NCBI GenBank assembly: GCA_963771015.1
Contig: CAVYRN010000009.1
Location: forward strand, 558,001-622,000
DNA length: 64,000 nucleotides
Direction: 5' to 3'
Source of the DNA: CAVSJJ01 sp963771015
Lineage (GTDB): Bacteria > Actinomycetota > Actinomycetes > Actinomycetales > Dermatophilaceae
Under the pieces are notes generated by a model. That model saw only the letters and a list, made by a program, of their open reading frames with translations. It was not told the DNA's origin and made no database searches. Shown here one piece after another: positions 1 to 8,174 of this stretch; within the stretch, counting starts at the first letter, position 1; each line of letters opens with the position of its first letter. A program made the position numbers and the translations under genes.

Positions 1-2
1 GC

Positions 3-218
3 GCCGTCGACGTCGACCCCGAGACGGCCGTCTATGTCGGCGACCGGGTCTTCGAGGACGTTCACGGCCCACACCAGATCGGGATGCGGGCCATCTGGAT
101 CCCGCACTCGGACATCCCGCCGTCCCAGCGGGTCGACGTCACGGCCATCCCCGACGCCCACGCCCACGAGCTGCTCGACATCCTCGACATCGTCGACCGC
201 TGGCTGGCGGGGGAGTGA
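3..218 (+). CDS. HAD-family hydrolase, C-terminal fragment
   Basis: This is the 3' end of a gene that begins before the window; 71 codons are visible in frame 3. The segment reads YVGDRVFEDVHGPHQIGMR, which matches the motif III/IV region of haloacid-dehalogenase phosphatases, where an Asp-containing VGD precedes a stretch such as D-x-x-GA-x-x-AG. The catalytic N-terminal DxDxT would lie upstream, out of view. The stop overlaps the GTG of the next gene by four bases, so the two are probably cotranscribed. The substrate cannot be inferred. Confidence 0.75.
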   Translation, partial: AVDVDPETAVYVGDRVFEDVHGPHQIGMRAIWIPHSDIPPSQRVDVTAIPDAHAHELLDILDIVDRWLAGE

Positions 219-994
219 GCGACCCGACCCTTTCGACGCTGCTCCTGCTCGCGCTGGCCGCCTTCGCCGCAGGGTGGGTCGACGCGGTCGTGGGTGGAGG
301 CGGCCTGGTCCAGCTTCCGGCGCTGCTGCTCGCCTTCCCCGGTGCGGTCCCGGCGCAGATCCTCGCCACCAACAAGCTCAGCTCGGTCTGGGGGACCGTG
401 ACGAGCGCGGTGACCTATCGACGCCGGGTCCGCCCGGACCTGCGGACGGCGCTGCCGATGGCGGCCGTCGCGTATGCCGGTGCCGTCGGGGGCGCGTTCA
501 TCGGCCTGCACATCCCCAAGTCGGCCTTCGACCCGATCATCCTCGTCCTGCTCGTCGCCGTCGGGGCGTACACCCTGCTCAGGCCGTCGCTCGGCGAGGT
601 GACCCGGTTGCGCTGGGCGGGGGTGCGGCACACCTCGACGGCGATGGTGGTCGGTTTCGTCATCGGGGCCTACGACGGGGCGCTCGGGCCGGGGACGGGG
701 TCGTTCCTCGTCTTCGCCCTGGTCGGGCTGCTCGGGTACGCCTTCCTCGAGGCGAGCGCCACGGCCAAGATCGCCAACGCCGCGACCAACCTCGGGGCGC
801 TGACCGTCTTCATCCCGGGTGGGCACGTCATGTGGAAGATCGGGCTCGTCATGGCCGCGGCGAACCTCGTCGGCGGGTACACCGGGGCGCGGACCGCCGT
901 GGCGAAGGGAAGCTCGTTCGTCCGGGTCGTGTTCGTCCTCGTCGTCGGGGGCTTCGTCGTCCGGATCGGCGGCGGGCTGCTCGGCTTCTGGTGA
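215..994 (+). CDS. TauE/SafE-like (TSUP) permease
   Basis: The 259-residue hydrophobic protein starts at a GTG that overlaps the preceding stop. It has the typical N-terminal segment with glycine-rich motif AGWVDAVVGGGGLVQLP, a repeated half with GAYDGALGPGTGSFL, and about seven to eight predicted membrane helices. This two-fold pattern is the hallmark of the TSUP family, which moves sulfite, sulfoacetate or other small anions across the plasma membrane. Length is normal for the family. The substrate is unknown; the HAD hydrolase upstream does not define it. A long hairpin follows eight bases after the stop. Confidence 0.88.
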   Translation: MSDPTLSTLLLLALAAFAAGWVDAVVGGGGLVQLPALLLAFPGAVPAQILATNKLSSVWGTVTSAVTYRRRVRPDLRTALPMAAVAYAGAVGGAFIGLHIPKSAFDPIILVLLVAVGAYTLLRPSLGEVTRLRWAGVRHTSTAMVVGFVIGAYDGALGPGTGSFLVFALVGLLGYAFLEASATAKIANAATNLGALTVFIPGGHVMWKIGLVMAAANLVGGYTGARTAVAKGSSFVRVVFVLVVGGFVVRIGGGLLGFW

Positions 995-1001
995 CGGCGA
1001 C

Positions 1002-1039
1002 CGCGGGCCGAACTGTGACGCGGGTCACATCGGCCCGCG
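1002..1039 (+). terminator. Hairpin with CRP-like palindrome at its core
   Basis: The arms at 1002-1011 and 1030-1039 are perfect 10-bp complements. Inside them TGTGAC (1014-1019) pairs with GTCACA (1024-1029) around a four-base loop, with a two-base bulge on the left arm. The position, eight bases after the permease stop, suits a factor-independent terminator without a T tract. The core also matches TGTGA-N6-TCACA, the CRP/GlxR consensus, about 78 bases before the next start codon. Both readings are possible and not exclusive. Confidence 0.6.
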
Positions 1040-1094
1040 CGACGCGACGGCGCGCGGAGCGGTGATGATGAGTGCCCCGTTCGCTACTCGTGAG

Positions 1095-1100
1095 TAAGGT
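1095..1100 (+). promoter_or_regulatory. -10 box TAAGGT, leaderless promoter
   Basis: TAAGGT ends six bases before the ATG at 1107, a spacing that would place transcription initiation at or next to the start codon. No Shine-Dalgarno sequence precedes that ATG. No clear -35 hexamer is seen. Confidence 0.45.
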
Positions 1101-1106
1101 GTCCGC

Positions 1107-1325
1107 ATGGCTCGCTACGACGTCAACACGACGACCCTCGGTCAGCTTCTCGACGACCCCGAGGTCGTCGCCATCTTCGACACCTACGCCCCCGGGCTCG
1201 CCACCAACCCCATGGTCGGCATGGCCAAGGGGATGACCGCGTCCCAGGCGATGGGCATGGCCGGTGCGCTCGTGCCGGGCGACGCGATGGACAAGATCAA
1301 GTCCGAGATCGAGGCACTCGACTGA
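1107..1325 (+). CDS. Small conserved-looking protein, 72 residues
   Basis: The acidic 72-residue protein has the pattern LGQLLDDPEVVAIFDTYAPG followed by NPMVGMAKGMTASQA. I recall similar LGxLLDDP...LPG...NP..GMAxGMTLxQ segments at the C-termini of some actinobacterial glycosidases and as stand-alone small proteins; that is memory, not a search. No signal peptide or membrane segment is present. It has its own TAAGGT box and probably a leaderless mRNA. It converges with the amylosucrase-like gene 12 bases away. Function is unknown, though the glycosidase link and that neighbour make a role in sugar metabolism conceivable. Confidence 0.75.
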   Translation: MARYDVNTTTLGQLLDDPEVVAIFDTYAPGLATNPMVGMAKGMTASQAMGMAGALVPGDAMDKIKSEIEALD

Positions 1326-1337
1326 TCGGGAGCCGCC

Positions 1338-3263
1338 TCAGGCGGTGAGCCAGAGGGCGGCATACGGGGGCAGCCAGACGTTCCCGTCCCCGCCCCACGG
1401 CACCCTCTCGCCGGTGATGGCATCGGTCGCCTCGGCCATGCCGAGCTCGTGGACCCGCCAGCCGGGCCACATCCGCCAGTCCGGCGTGACGTTGTAGATC
1501 CCGACCATCCGTCCGACCGGGTGCTCCCGGATCGTCACCAGGACGCCGTCGTCGTCGACCGGCCCGACCCGGGTGTCCACCGACGCGTGCAGATGCGGCA
1601 GCCGTCGTCGCGCCGCGACGAGCGAGACGAGGTCGCCGAAGACGCGCCCGGCGACGCTCGACGGGTCATGCCGCGAGCCGGCCCGGTCCCAGTCCAGCGC
1701 GGGCCTATGCGTCCACCGGTTGTCGTCCTCATGCCCGGGCTCGGCGGCCCAGCCCGGGTCGTTGAGCTGGCCGAGCTCGTCGCCGCTCCAGATGACGGGG
1801 ATACCGCCCCATCCCAGGACGACGGCGTGGGCCAGCCGCAGGCGTGCGACAGCGGCGGTGACCTCGTCGACGGTTGCCGCTGACTCCAGGCCGACGAGGC
1901 TGGCCGCCGTGCCGCTGGTGCGCCGGTCGTCGGTCGCGGGGTTGTACTGGAAGACGAGCCCGCGGGCGGGCGAGCCGGGGAAGTCCCCGGCATACCAGTG
2001 GGCGAGGAACCGCCGGTGTCCCGCACCGGTGGCTCCGACGGCGGCCGCGTCCTCGTCGTCGATGGCCCAGCCGATGTCGTCGTGGCAGCGCAGGTAGGTC
2101 ACCCAGGTGGCCGACACCGGCTTGGGCGGGAGCCGGTCGAGGACGCGGGCCGCCAGCCGCACGTCCCGGGCCGCCAGCATCGACCAGACCTGGACCATGA
2201 GACTGTTGTGGTAGGCGAGGTCGCTCACCTTGCCGGTGAACGGCCCGCTGCCGAGGTATGCGAGCAGCTTGCTCGGGGAGACGATCGCCTCGGCCTTGAA
2301 CGCCACCGCGGGGGAGGCGAGCCGGGTCACCGCCCGAAGCACCTGGGTGATGGCGTGGACCTCCGGCTGGCCCTGGCAGTCGGTGCCCATCCGCTTCCAC
2401 ATGAAGGCGATCGCGTCGAGCCGGAAGACGTCGACGCCCCGGTTGGCCAGGTCGAGGATGATCGAGGCGTACTCGCGCAGGACGGCCGGGTTGCCCCAGT
2501 TGACGTCCCACTGCCACTCGTTGAACGTCGTCCACACCCAGCCGCCGAGGTCGTCGTTCCACGTGAAGTTGCCGGGCGCGAAGTCGGGGAAGACCTCCGG
2601 CAGGGTCCGCTCGAACCGGTCGGGGACTCTCCGGTCGGGGAAGACGTGGAAGTACTCACGGTAGGCCGGCTCGCCCGCCCGGGCCCGCCGCGCCCACTCG
2701 TGCTCCTCGGCGACGTGGTTGAGGACGAGGTCGAGGACCAGGCTCATGTCCGCGTCGTGCAGGGCGGTCGCGAGGTCGGCGAGGTCATCCATCGTCCCCA
2801 GGTCGGCGCGGACCTCGCGGTAGTCGGCGACGGCATACCCGCCGTCGTTGTCGCCGCTGCGGGGCCGGAGCAGGGGCATGAGGTGGAGGTAGCGGACGCC
2901 GAGCTCGTCGAGGTAGGGGATGTGGGTGGCCACGCCGCGCAGGTCGCCGGCGAACCGGTCCGTGTAGGCGGCGTACCCGAGCATCGACGGCTCCTGAAGC
3001 CAGTCCGGCCGGAGGATGCGCTGCAGGTCGCGGGCATGGAGGGCGTCGGAGCGCTCGCGGTAGGCGTCGGCGGCCAGCTCGACCAGGCCGGTGCCGAGCG
3101 CCTCGGCCCGGTCCGCGCCGTACAGCGGTGCGAGCCCGCCGATGAGATCCGGCCACCAGCGTTCGACCCGGGCGCAGAACATCGCGATGCGGTCGGGGGA
3201 GAGGCCGACCAGGTGCGTCCGTGCTGCGATGTCCGGACCGGCTGGCAGAGTCACGAGCGCCAT
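1338..3263 (-). CDS. Amylosucrase-like GH13 alpha-glucan enzyme
   Basis: The 641-residue protein carries the GH13 (beta/alpha)8 motifs in order: region I DLVLNHVAEEH, region II GVDVFRLDAIAFMW with the nucleophile Asp, region III FKAEAIV with the acid/base Glu, and region IV YLRCHDDIGW with the transition-state Asp. The long helical N-terminus (VERWWPDLIGGLAPLYG) and the length match amylosucrase (GH13 subfamily 4), which builds alpha-1,4-glucan from sucrose; some members are sucrose hydrolases. The ATG at 3263 was chosen because upstream codons run into the divergent promoter region. An operator-like palindrome lies just upstream. There is no secretion signal, so it acts in the cytoplasm. Confidence 0.85.
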   Translation of the reverse strand: MALVTLPAGPDIAARTHLVGLSPDRIAMFCARVERWWPDLIGGLAPLYGADRAEALGTGLVELAADAYRERSDALHARDLQRILRPDWLQEPSMLGYAAYTDRFAGDLRGVATHIPYLDELGVRYLHLMPLLRPRSGDNDGGYAVADYREVRADLGTMDDLADLATALHDADMSLVLDLVLNHVAEEHEWARRARAGEPAYREYFHVFPDRRVPDRFERTLPEVFPDFAPGNFTWNDDLGGWVWTTFNEWQWDVNWGNPAVLREYASIILDLANRGVDVFRLDAIAFMWKRMGTDCQGQPEVHAITQVLRAVTRLASPAVAFKAEAIVSPSKLLAYLGSGPFTGKVSDLAYHNSLMVQVWSMLAARDVRLAARVLDRLPPKPVSATWVTYLRCHDDIGWAIDDEDAAAVGATGAGHRRFLAHWYAGDFPGSPARGLVFQYNPATDDRRTSGTAASLVGLESAATVDEVTAAVARLRLAHAVVLGWGGIPVIWSGDELGQLNDPGWAAEPGHEDDNRWTHRPALDWDRAGSRHDPSSVAGRVFGDLVSLVAARRRLPHLHASVDTRVGPVDDDGVLVTIREHPVGRMVGIYNVTPDWRMWPGWRVHELGMAEATDAITGERVPWGGDGNVWLPPYAALWLTA

Positions 3264-3276
3264 TGTTGCCGACGCG

Positions 3277-3290
3277 TGCAACCGTTTCCA
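3277..3290. promoter_or_regulatory. LacI-type operator candidate
   Basis: TGCAACCGTTTCCA is an imperfect palindrome (five of seven pairs match) around a central CG. It resembles the TGNAANCGNTTNCA sites of LacI-family sugar regulators. It sits 14 bases upstream of the amylosucrase-like start, in the divergent region shared with the flavoprotein operon, which fits sugar-dependent control of the glucan gene. Confidence 0.5.
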
Positions 3291-3368
3291 CCGACTCACG
3301 GAAGACTCACGGAGGACATGCACCGCGGCCACAGGCAATCCATAGGATCGCCGAGCAGGGTGCTGGCC

Positions 3369-4793
3369 ATGCCATCGACCGCCGCGGCCTCCGGTGGGGC
3401 CGTCTACGACCGGGTCCGACCGGCGGCCTCGCCGCGCCCCCGGCCCGTCCCGATGTGGTGGCGTGACGCGTCGGGCGTGGTCTTCTGGCTGCTCCTGCTC
3501 TTCGTCACCGTGCTGTGGGTCGGCAACGGCGGCATCCGGGATCTCGGCGGCGTCGCCACCGGCCTCATCTCGCTCAGCCGCATCACCGGGCTCGTCGCGT
3601 CCGCCCTGCTCCTCGTCCAGGTCCTCCTCATGGCCCGGGTGCCGTGGTTCGAGCAGGCCTGGGGCCAGGATGACCTGGCCCGGACCCACCGCGTCGTCGG
3701 CTTCACCTCGTTCACCCTCATGCTCGCCCACGTCGTCCTCGTGACGCTCGGGTATGCCGCGAGCTCGCCGCAGGGCGTGGTCGGCACCTTCGTGGACCTC
3801 ATCGTCAACTACCCCGGCATGGTCATCGCGCTGGCCGGGACGCTCGCCATCGTCATGGTCGCCCTCACCTCGGTCAAGGCGGCCCGGCGCCGACTGCGGT
3901 ACGAGTCGTGGCATCTGCTGCACCTCTACGCCTACCTCGGCGCCGGCCTCGCCCTGCCGCACCAGCTGTGGACGGGGCAGGAGTTCCTCCTCTCGACGGC
4001 GTCGACGGTGTTCTGGTGGACGCTGTATGCCGGGTGCGTGGGTGCCGTGCTCGTCTACCGGGTGGCCGTCCCGCTCTGGCGGACCAGCCGGGCCGGGCTG
4101 CGCGTGTCGAACGTCCGTTCCGAGGTGCCCGGCGTGACCACGGTGACCGTCACCGGTCCGGGGCTGGCCCGGATGCGGGTTCATGCGGGCCAGTTCTTCC
4201 ACTGGCGCTTCCTCGACGGTCCGGGCTGGACGCGGGGCCACCCGTACTCGCTCTCGGCCCCGCCGGACGGCCGGACCCTCCAGTTCACCGTTGCCGAGGT
4301 CGGCGACGGGACGCGTCGGCTCGCGTCGCTGAGGGTGGGGACGCGGGTGATCATCGAGGGCCCGTACGGCCGGCTGCACCCCGGCGTCCGCACTCGACGC
4401 AAGGTCCTGCTCATGGGGTCCGGCATCGGCATCACCCCGATGAAGGCGCTGCTCGAGGAGCTCGACCAGCGACCCGGCGACGTCACGGTCCTGCACCGGG
4501 TGCGGTCCCGCGCCGAGGCCGTGTTCCACCGTGAGCTGGGCAACCTCGCGCGGCGGCGCGGCGCCCGGTACGTCCTCATCGAGGGACCCCGGGTGCCCGG
4601 CCGGCCCTCATGGCTTCCGGCGCAGGCCGGCCACCTCACCGACGACGCCGCGCTGCTCGACCTCGTGCCCGACGTTGCCGACCACGACGTCTTCATCTGC
4701 GGCTCCGTGGGTTGGATGGATGCCGCGGAGGCCGCCGCCGAGGCAGCCGGCGTGCCGAGACAGCAGATCCACCTCGAGCGCTTCAGCTACTGA
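3369..4793 (+). CDS. Ferric-reductase-like flavoprotein (heme b membrane domain plus FNR domain)
   Basis: The 474-residue protein starts with about six membrane helices. Histidines suited to heme ligation occur in ARTHRVVGFTSF, MLAHVVLV, ESWHLLHLYAY and LPHQLW. A ferredoxin-NADP reductase module follows, with the FAD motif HPYSLS, the pyridine-nucleotide motif GSGIGITPMKALLEEL and the C-terminal FICGSVGWM...LERF. It should pass electrons from cytoplasmic NAD(P)H through FAD and heme across the membrane. The two downstream genes encode an exported FMN-binding protein and an ApbE-like protein, the likely acceptor chain. The start is uncertain: ATG 3369 was taken over ATG 3318, whose GGAGG lies only two bases away. 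Confidence 0.85.
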   Translation: MPSTAAASGGAVYDRVRPAASPRPRPVPMWWRDASGVVFWLLLLFVTVLWVGNGGIRDLGGVATGLISLSRITGLVASALLLVQVLLMARVPWFEQAWGQDDLARTHRVVGFTSFTLMLAHVVLVTLGYAASSPQGVVGTFVDLIVNYPGMVIALAGTLAIVMVALTSVKAARRRLRYESWHLLHLYAYLGAGLALPHQLWTGQEFLLSTASTVFWWTLYAGCVGAVLVYRVAVPLWRTSRAGLRVSNVRSEVPGVTTVTVTGPGLARMRVHAGQFFHWRFLDGPGWTRGHPYSLSAPPDGRTLQFTVAEVGDGTRRLASLRVGTRVIIEGPYGRLHPGVRTRRKVLLMGSGIGITPMKALLEELDQRPGDVTVLHRVRSRAEAVFHRELGNLARRRGARYVLIEGPRVPGRPSWLPAQAGHLTDDAALLDLVPDVADHDVFICGSVGWMDAAEAAAEAAGVPRQQIHLERFSY

Positions 4794-4816
4794 CCAGGAC
4801 CGACCGGAGTACGCCA

Positions 4817-5326
4817 ATGCGACGCATCACGATCTGGGCCCTCAGCACCGTCTCGGCGCTGGTGCTGCTCTTCAGCTACCACACCTCCACGAGCTCCCAG
4901 GCGACCGCGACGAGCATCGTGGGACCGCTCGTCGCCGGGACCAACCAGGCAGCCGGGACCCAGCCGGGCACCGGCTCCGGATCGGGTTCCGGGTCCGGGT
5001 CGGGCTCGGGTTCGGGATCGGGTTCCGGGTCGGGCTCGACGACCGCGAAGGGCTCGTCGTACTCGGGTGACATCGTCAACACCCGATGGGGCCCGGTACA
5101 GGTCAAGATCACCGTGAACGGCGGCAAGATCGTCGCCGCCCAGGTCCTCCAGGTGCCGTGGAACAACCAGCGGGACATGCAGATCAACTCCTATGCGGTG
5201 CCGATCTACAACCAGGACGCCGTCACCAAGCAGAGCGCGAACATCGACCTGATCTCCGGCGCCTCGGTGACCTGGCAGGGCTACACCGCCTCCCTTCAGT
5301 CCGCCATCGACAAGGCCAACCTATGA
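4817..5326 (+). CDS. Exported FMN-binding domain protein
   Basis: The 169-residue protein has an N-terminal hydrophobic segment (signal peptide or anchor), then a linker made almost only of Gly-Ser dipeptides (about residues 56-75), then an FMN-binding domain. The domain has the typical NTRWGPVQVKITVNGGKI start and the DLISGASVT motif, where the S/T is normally the site of covalent FMN attachment (consensus D-x-x-s/t-GAT/S). The mature domain would stand outside the membrane. It lies 23 bases after the flavoprotein gene, and its stop overlaps the ATG of the ApbE-like gene, so the three are one operon. The role proposed is extracytoplasmic electron transfer. Confidence 0.85.
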   Translation: MRRITIWALSTVSALVLLFSYHTSTSSQATATSIVGPLVAGTNQAAGTQPGTGSGSGSGSGSGSGSGSGSGSGSTTAKGSSYSGDIVNTRWGPVQVKITVNGGKIVAAQVLQVPWNNQRDMQINSYAVPIYNQDAVTKQSANIDLISGASVTWQGYTASLQSAIDKANL

Positions 5327-6111
5327 TCACCGCCGAGATCCCCGTCATCCGAACCACCGCAGCCGCCCCACCGCCACTGGGGCGCCGGGCCTGGGTCGAG
5401 CCCGTCATGGGCATGCCCGTCTCGGTCCACGTCCGGGCCACCGAGCCGAGCCGTCCCGACATCGAGGCCGCGGTCGGGCACGTCTTCGACCACCTCCGCA
5501 AGGTCGACGCCGTCCTGTCCGCCTGGCGTGCCGACAGCGACCTGCTCCGGCTCCAGCACGGCGAGCTCGAGCCCGGTGACGCGCACGGCTGGGTCGCCGA
5601 CGTGACCGAGCTGGCCCTGCTGGCCGAGGAGCGCACGGCGGGGCTGTTCCGCGCCTGGCGGTCGCGGCCCCAGGGGCGTCGCTACTTCGACCCGACCGGT
5701 CTGGTCAAGGGCTGGGCGGTGGCCGGCGCCGCGGCATACCTGGAGACCGTCGACGAGATCGCCTGGTCCATCGGGGCGGGCGGGGACATCGTCGCCGGCG
5801 TGGGACGGCTCATGGCCGGCTCCGAGCCGGTCTGGCGGATCGGCCTGGAGAACCCCCGCGACCGACATCAGGTCGCCGACATCGTCACCCTCACCCGGGG
5901 AGCCGTCGCCACGTCGGGCGCGGCCGCCCGCGGTGCGCACGTCGTCGATCCCGTCACGGGGGTCGGCATCGACCGTCCCGGCTCCGCAACCGTGGTGGGA
6001 CCCGACCTGGCCTGGGCCGATATCTGGGCGACCGCCGCCTGGGTCGACCCGCGCCGGGCCACCACCCTGATGGCCGAGCGCGACCCCGCCTACCGGCTCA
6101 TCCTCCTGTAG
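5323..6111 (+). CDS. ApbE-like FAD:protein FMN transferase
   Basis: The 262-residue protein shows the ApbE signature elements: an early region with VEPVMGMPVSVHV, FDPTGLVKGWAVAGAAAY, SIGAGGDIVAG, TSGAAARGAHVVDPVTG and the C-terminal ADIWATAAWV. ApbE enzymes transfer FMN from FAD to Ser/Thr of partner proteins; the FMN-binding protein just upstream is the obvious substrate. At 262 residues it is shorter than the usual 300-350 and I see no signal peptide, so it may be a compact cytoplasmic form. Its ATG overlaps the previous stop. Its 3' end overlaps the convergent DUF255 gene by 14 bases. Confidence 0.85.
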   Translation: MITAEIPVIRTTAAAPPPLGRRAWVEPVMGMPVSVHVRATEPSRPDIEAAVGHVFDHLRKVDAVLSAWRADSDLLRLQHGELEPGDAHGWVADVTELALLAEERTAGLFRAWRSRPQGRRYFDPTGLVKGWAVAGAAAYLETVDEIAWSIGAGGDIVAGVGRLMAGSEPVWRIGLENPRDRHQVADIVTLTRGAVATSGAAARGAHVVDPVTGVGIDRPGSATVVGPDLAWADIWATAAWVDPRRATTLMAERDPAYRLILL

Positions 6112-8107
6112 CCCCGGCCGGGCCGGCGAGCGCCGCGTCCAGCGCTGCGGGCGTGGTCACCGGCCGATCGCAGACGAACCCCCGGCAGACATAGGCGGCC
6201 GGGCCGTCATCGACGAGGGGTCGGTCCGCCAGCAGCGGCACGTCGACCGCGTCGGGCTCGCCGGCCACGAGGACGAGCCCGGGCGAGGTCGACCGGCGCG
6301 CCAGCATGACGAGGTCGTCGGCGACGCGGCCGGTCCCGACGACCGCGACCTGGAGCGGTCCAGCCTGAGCCGCCTCGGCGACGGCGAGTGCCCAGCCGGC
6401 GAAGCGGGGGTCGCGGTGGGCCAGCTGTCCCACCGACGCCAGGGCCGCCTCGGCGGCCTCGCGCAGAGCGGGCGACCCGGTCAGCGCCGAGCAGGTGAGC
6501 AGGGCCCCGGCGAGCGAGGACACCCCGGACGGCTCGGCGCCGTCGGACTCGCCGCGCGGGCGGAGGAAGAGTGCCTCGGCGTCGGCCGCCGTGTCGTGGA
6601 AGGTCCCCTCGCCGTCCCGGAACCGGGCCAGCGCGTCCTCCAGGAGCTGGGTCGCCGCCGCGAGCCAGCGGGCCTCGCCGGTCGACTGGTGCAGGGTGAG
6701 CAGCCCCTCGGCGAGGTTGCCGTAGTCGTCGGCCACGGCGTGCGCCGTGCCGAGCCGGCCGGCCCGGGAGGCCCGGTGCAGCCGGCCGTCAATGACGTGG
6801 TGCTCCAGGAGGTATGCCGCGGCCCGCCGGGCCGCATCGACGAGGTCGGCGCGCTCGAGCAGCGCCCCGACCTCCGCGAGCGCGGCGATGGCCAGGCCGT
6901 TCCACGACGTCACGACCTTGTCGTCGCGAGCCGGCTGGGGACGGGTGGCCCGGGCCGTGAGGAGCCGCTGCCGGGTCGAGGCCCACCAGCCCTCGTCGGG
7001 GGGGTCCTCGGGCAGCTGGAGGGTCGAGCTGCCGTGCTCGAACGTGCCACTCTCGGTCACCGACAGCAGCGCGGCGGCCCGGGCGCCGTCCTGGTGTCCG
7101 AGAACCTCGGCGAGCTCGGCCGGGGTCCACACATAGGTCATCCCCTCCACGCCGTGCCCGTCGACCTCGGTGTCGGCGTCGAGGGAGGCGGCGAAGCCCC
7201 CCTCCGCCGTTCCCAGGTCCCGGACGAGGAAGTCGGCGGTCTCCAGGGCGACCCGGCGTGCGAGGGGCTCACCGCCGGCACGCCACCAATGGGCGTACAG
7301 GCGCGCCAGCAGCGCATTGTCGTAGAGCATCTTCTCGAAGTGGGGCACGACCCAGGCGGCGTCGACGGCATACCGGGCGAAACCTCCGGCGAGCTGGTCG
7401 TACATCCCGCCCCGGGCCATCGCCTCCCCGGTCTCGCGGACCATGGCGATCGCGTCGGCCGAGCCGGTCCGGGCGTGGTGGCGCAGGAGGAACTCCAGAA
7501 CCATCGACGGAGGGAACTTCGGCGCCCCGCCGAACCCACCCCGCCGCCGGTCCCGTACCCGCCCCAGAGCCTCGACCGCCGCGTCGAGGACATCCTCGTC
7601 GATGGGATGCGCCGGTGCCGGGACGGCGAGCTCCCGCAGCCGAGACGCCACGGTCGTTCCCGACCCGAGAACCTCGGCGCGCCGGGTCCGCCACGCGTCG
7701 GAGACGGCGGCGAGAAGGGCGAGCAGCCGCTCACGCGGCAGGTAGGTGCCCGCGAAGAACGGGTCCCCGTCGGGGGTGAGGACACACGTCATCGGCCAGC
7801 CACCGGAGCCGGTCAGCGCCGTCGTCGCGGCCATGTAGACCGCGTCGATGTCGGGCCGCTCCTCCCGGTCGACCTTGACGCTGACGAACCGCTCGTTGAG
7901 CGCCTCGGCGACCGTGGCGTCCTCGAAGGACTCGTGGGCCATGACGTGGCACCAGTGGCACGCGGCATACCCGACCGAGAGGAAGACCGGGACGTCCCGG
8001 CGGCGTGCCTCGTCGAAGGCGGTGGTCCCCCACTCCTGCCAGTCCACCGGGTTGTCCGCGTGCTGGAGGAGGTAGGGGGAGGTGGCCGCGGCGAGTCGGT
8101 TGGGCAT
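6098..8107 (-). CDS. Thioredoxin-domain DUF255 protein (YyaL/SSP411 type)
   Basis: The 669-residue protein opens with NRLAAATSPYLLQHADNPVDW, then YAACHWCHVMAHESFED, which carries the CxxC of a thioredoxin-like fold, then DREERPDIDAVYM and GGWPMTCVLTPDG. The rest is an alpha/alpha barrel rich in repeats such as GGMYDQLAGGFARYAVD and VPHFEKMLYDNALL, resembling N-acylglucosamine 2-epimerase-type barrels. The order and length match the bacterial relatives of SPATA20. The biochemical function of the family is not settled; a redox or sugar-related role is commonly proposed. No signal peptide is visible. Confidence 0.9.
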   Translation of the reverse strand: MPNRLAAATSPYLLQHADNPVDWQEWGTTAFDEARRRDVPVFLSVGYAACHWCHVMAHESFEDATVAEALNERFVSVKVDREERPDIDAVYMAATTALTGSGGWPMTCVLTPDGDPFFAGTYLPRERLLALLAAVSDAWRTRRAEVLGSGTTVASRLRELAVPAPAHPIDEDVLDAAVEALGRVRDRRRGGFGGAPKFPPSMVLEFLLRHHARTGSADAIAMVRETGEAMARGGMYDQLAGGFARYAVDAAWVVPHFEKMLYDNALLARLYAHWWRAGGEPLARRVALETADFLVRDLGTAEGGFAASLDADTEVDGHGVEGMTYVWTPAELAEVLGHQDGARAAALLSVTESGTFEHGSSTLQLPEDPPDEGWWASTRQRLLTARATRPQPARDDKVVTSWNGLAIAALAEVGALLERADLVDAARRAAAYLLEHHVIDGRLHRASRAGRLGTAHAVADDYGNLAEGLLTLHQSTGEARWLAAATQLLEDALARFRDGEGTFHDTAADAEALFLRPRGESDGAEPSGVSSLAGALLTCSALTGSPALREAAEAALASVGQLAHRDPRFAGWALAVAEAAQAGPLQVAVVGTGRVADDLVMLARRSTSPGLVLVAGEPDAVDVPLLADRPLVDDGPAAYVCRGFVCDRPVTTPAALDAALAGPAGATGG

Positions 8108-8174
8108 CGACCCACCGTATGCGCTCTGGCCCGCTACCCGGCACCACTCACCCGGCGGTCGGGCACGTCCGGGG

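Noticed and set aside
1998..3368. Long plus-strand ORF reading upstream of the flavoprotein start
   Set aside because: It is antisense to the amylosucrase-like gene, which has all GH13 motifs. The open frame comes from GC codon bias; the flavoprotein proper begins near 3369.
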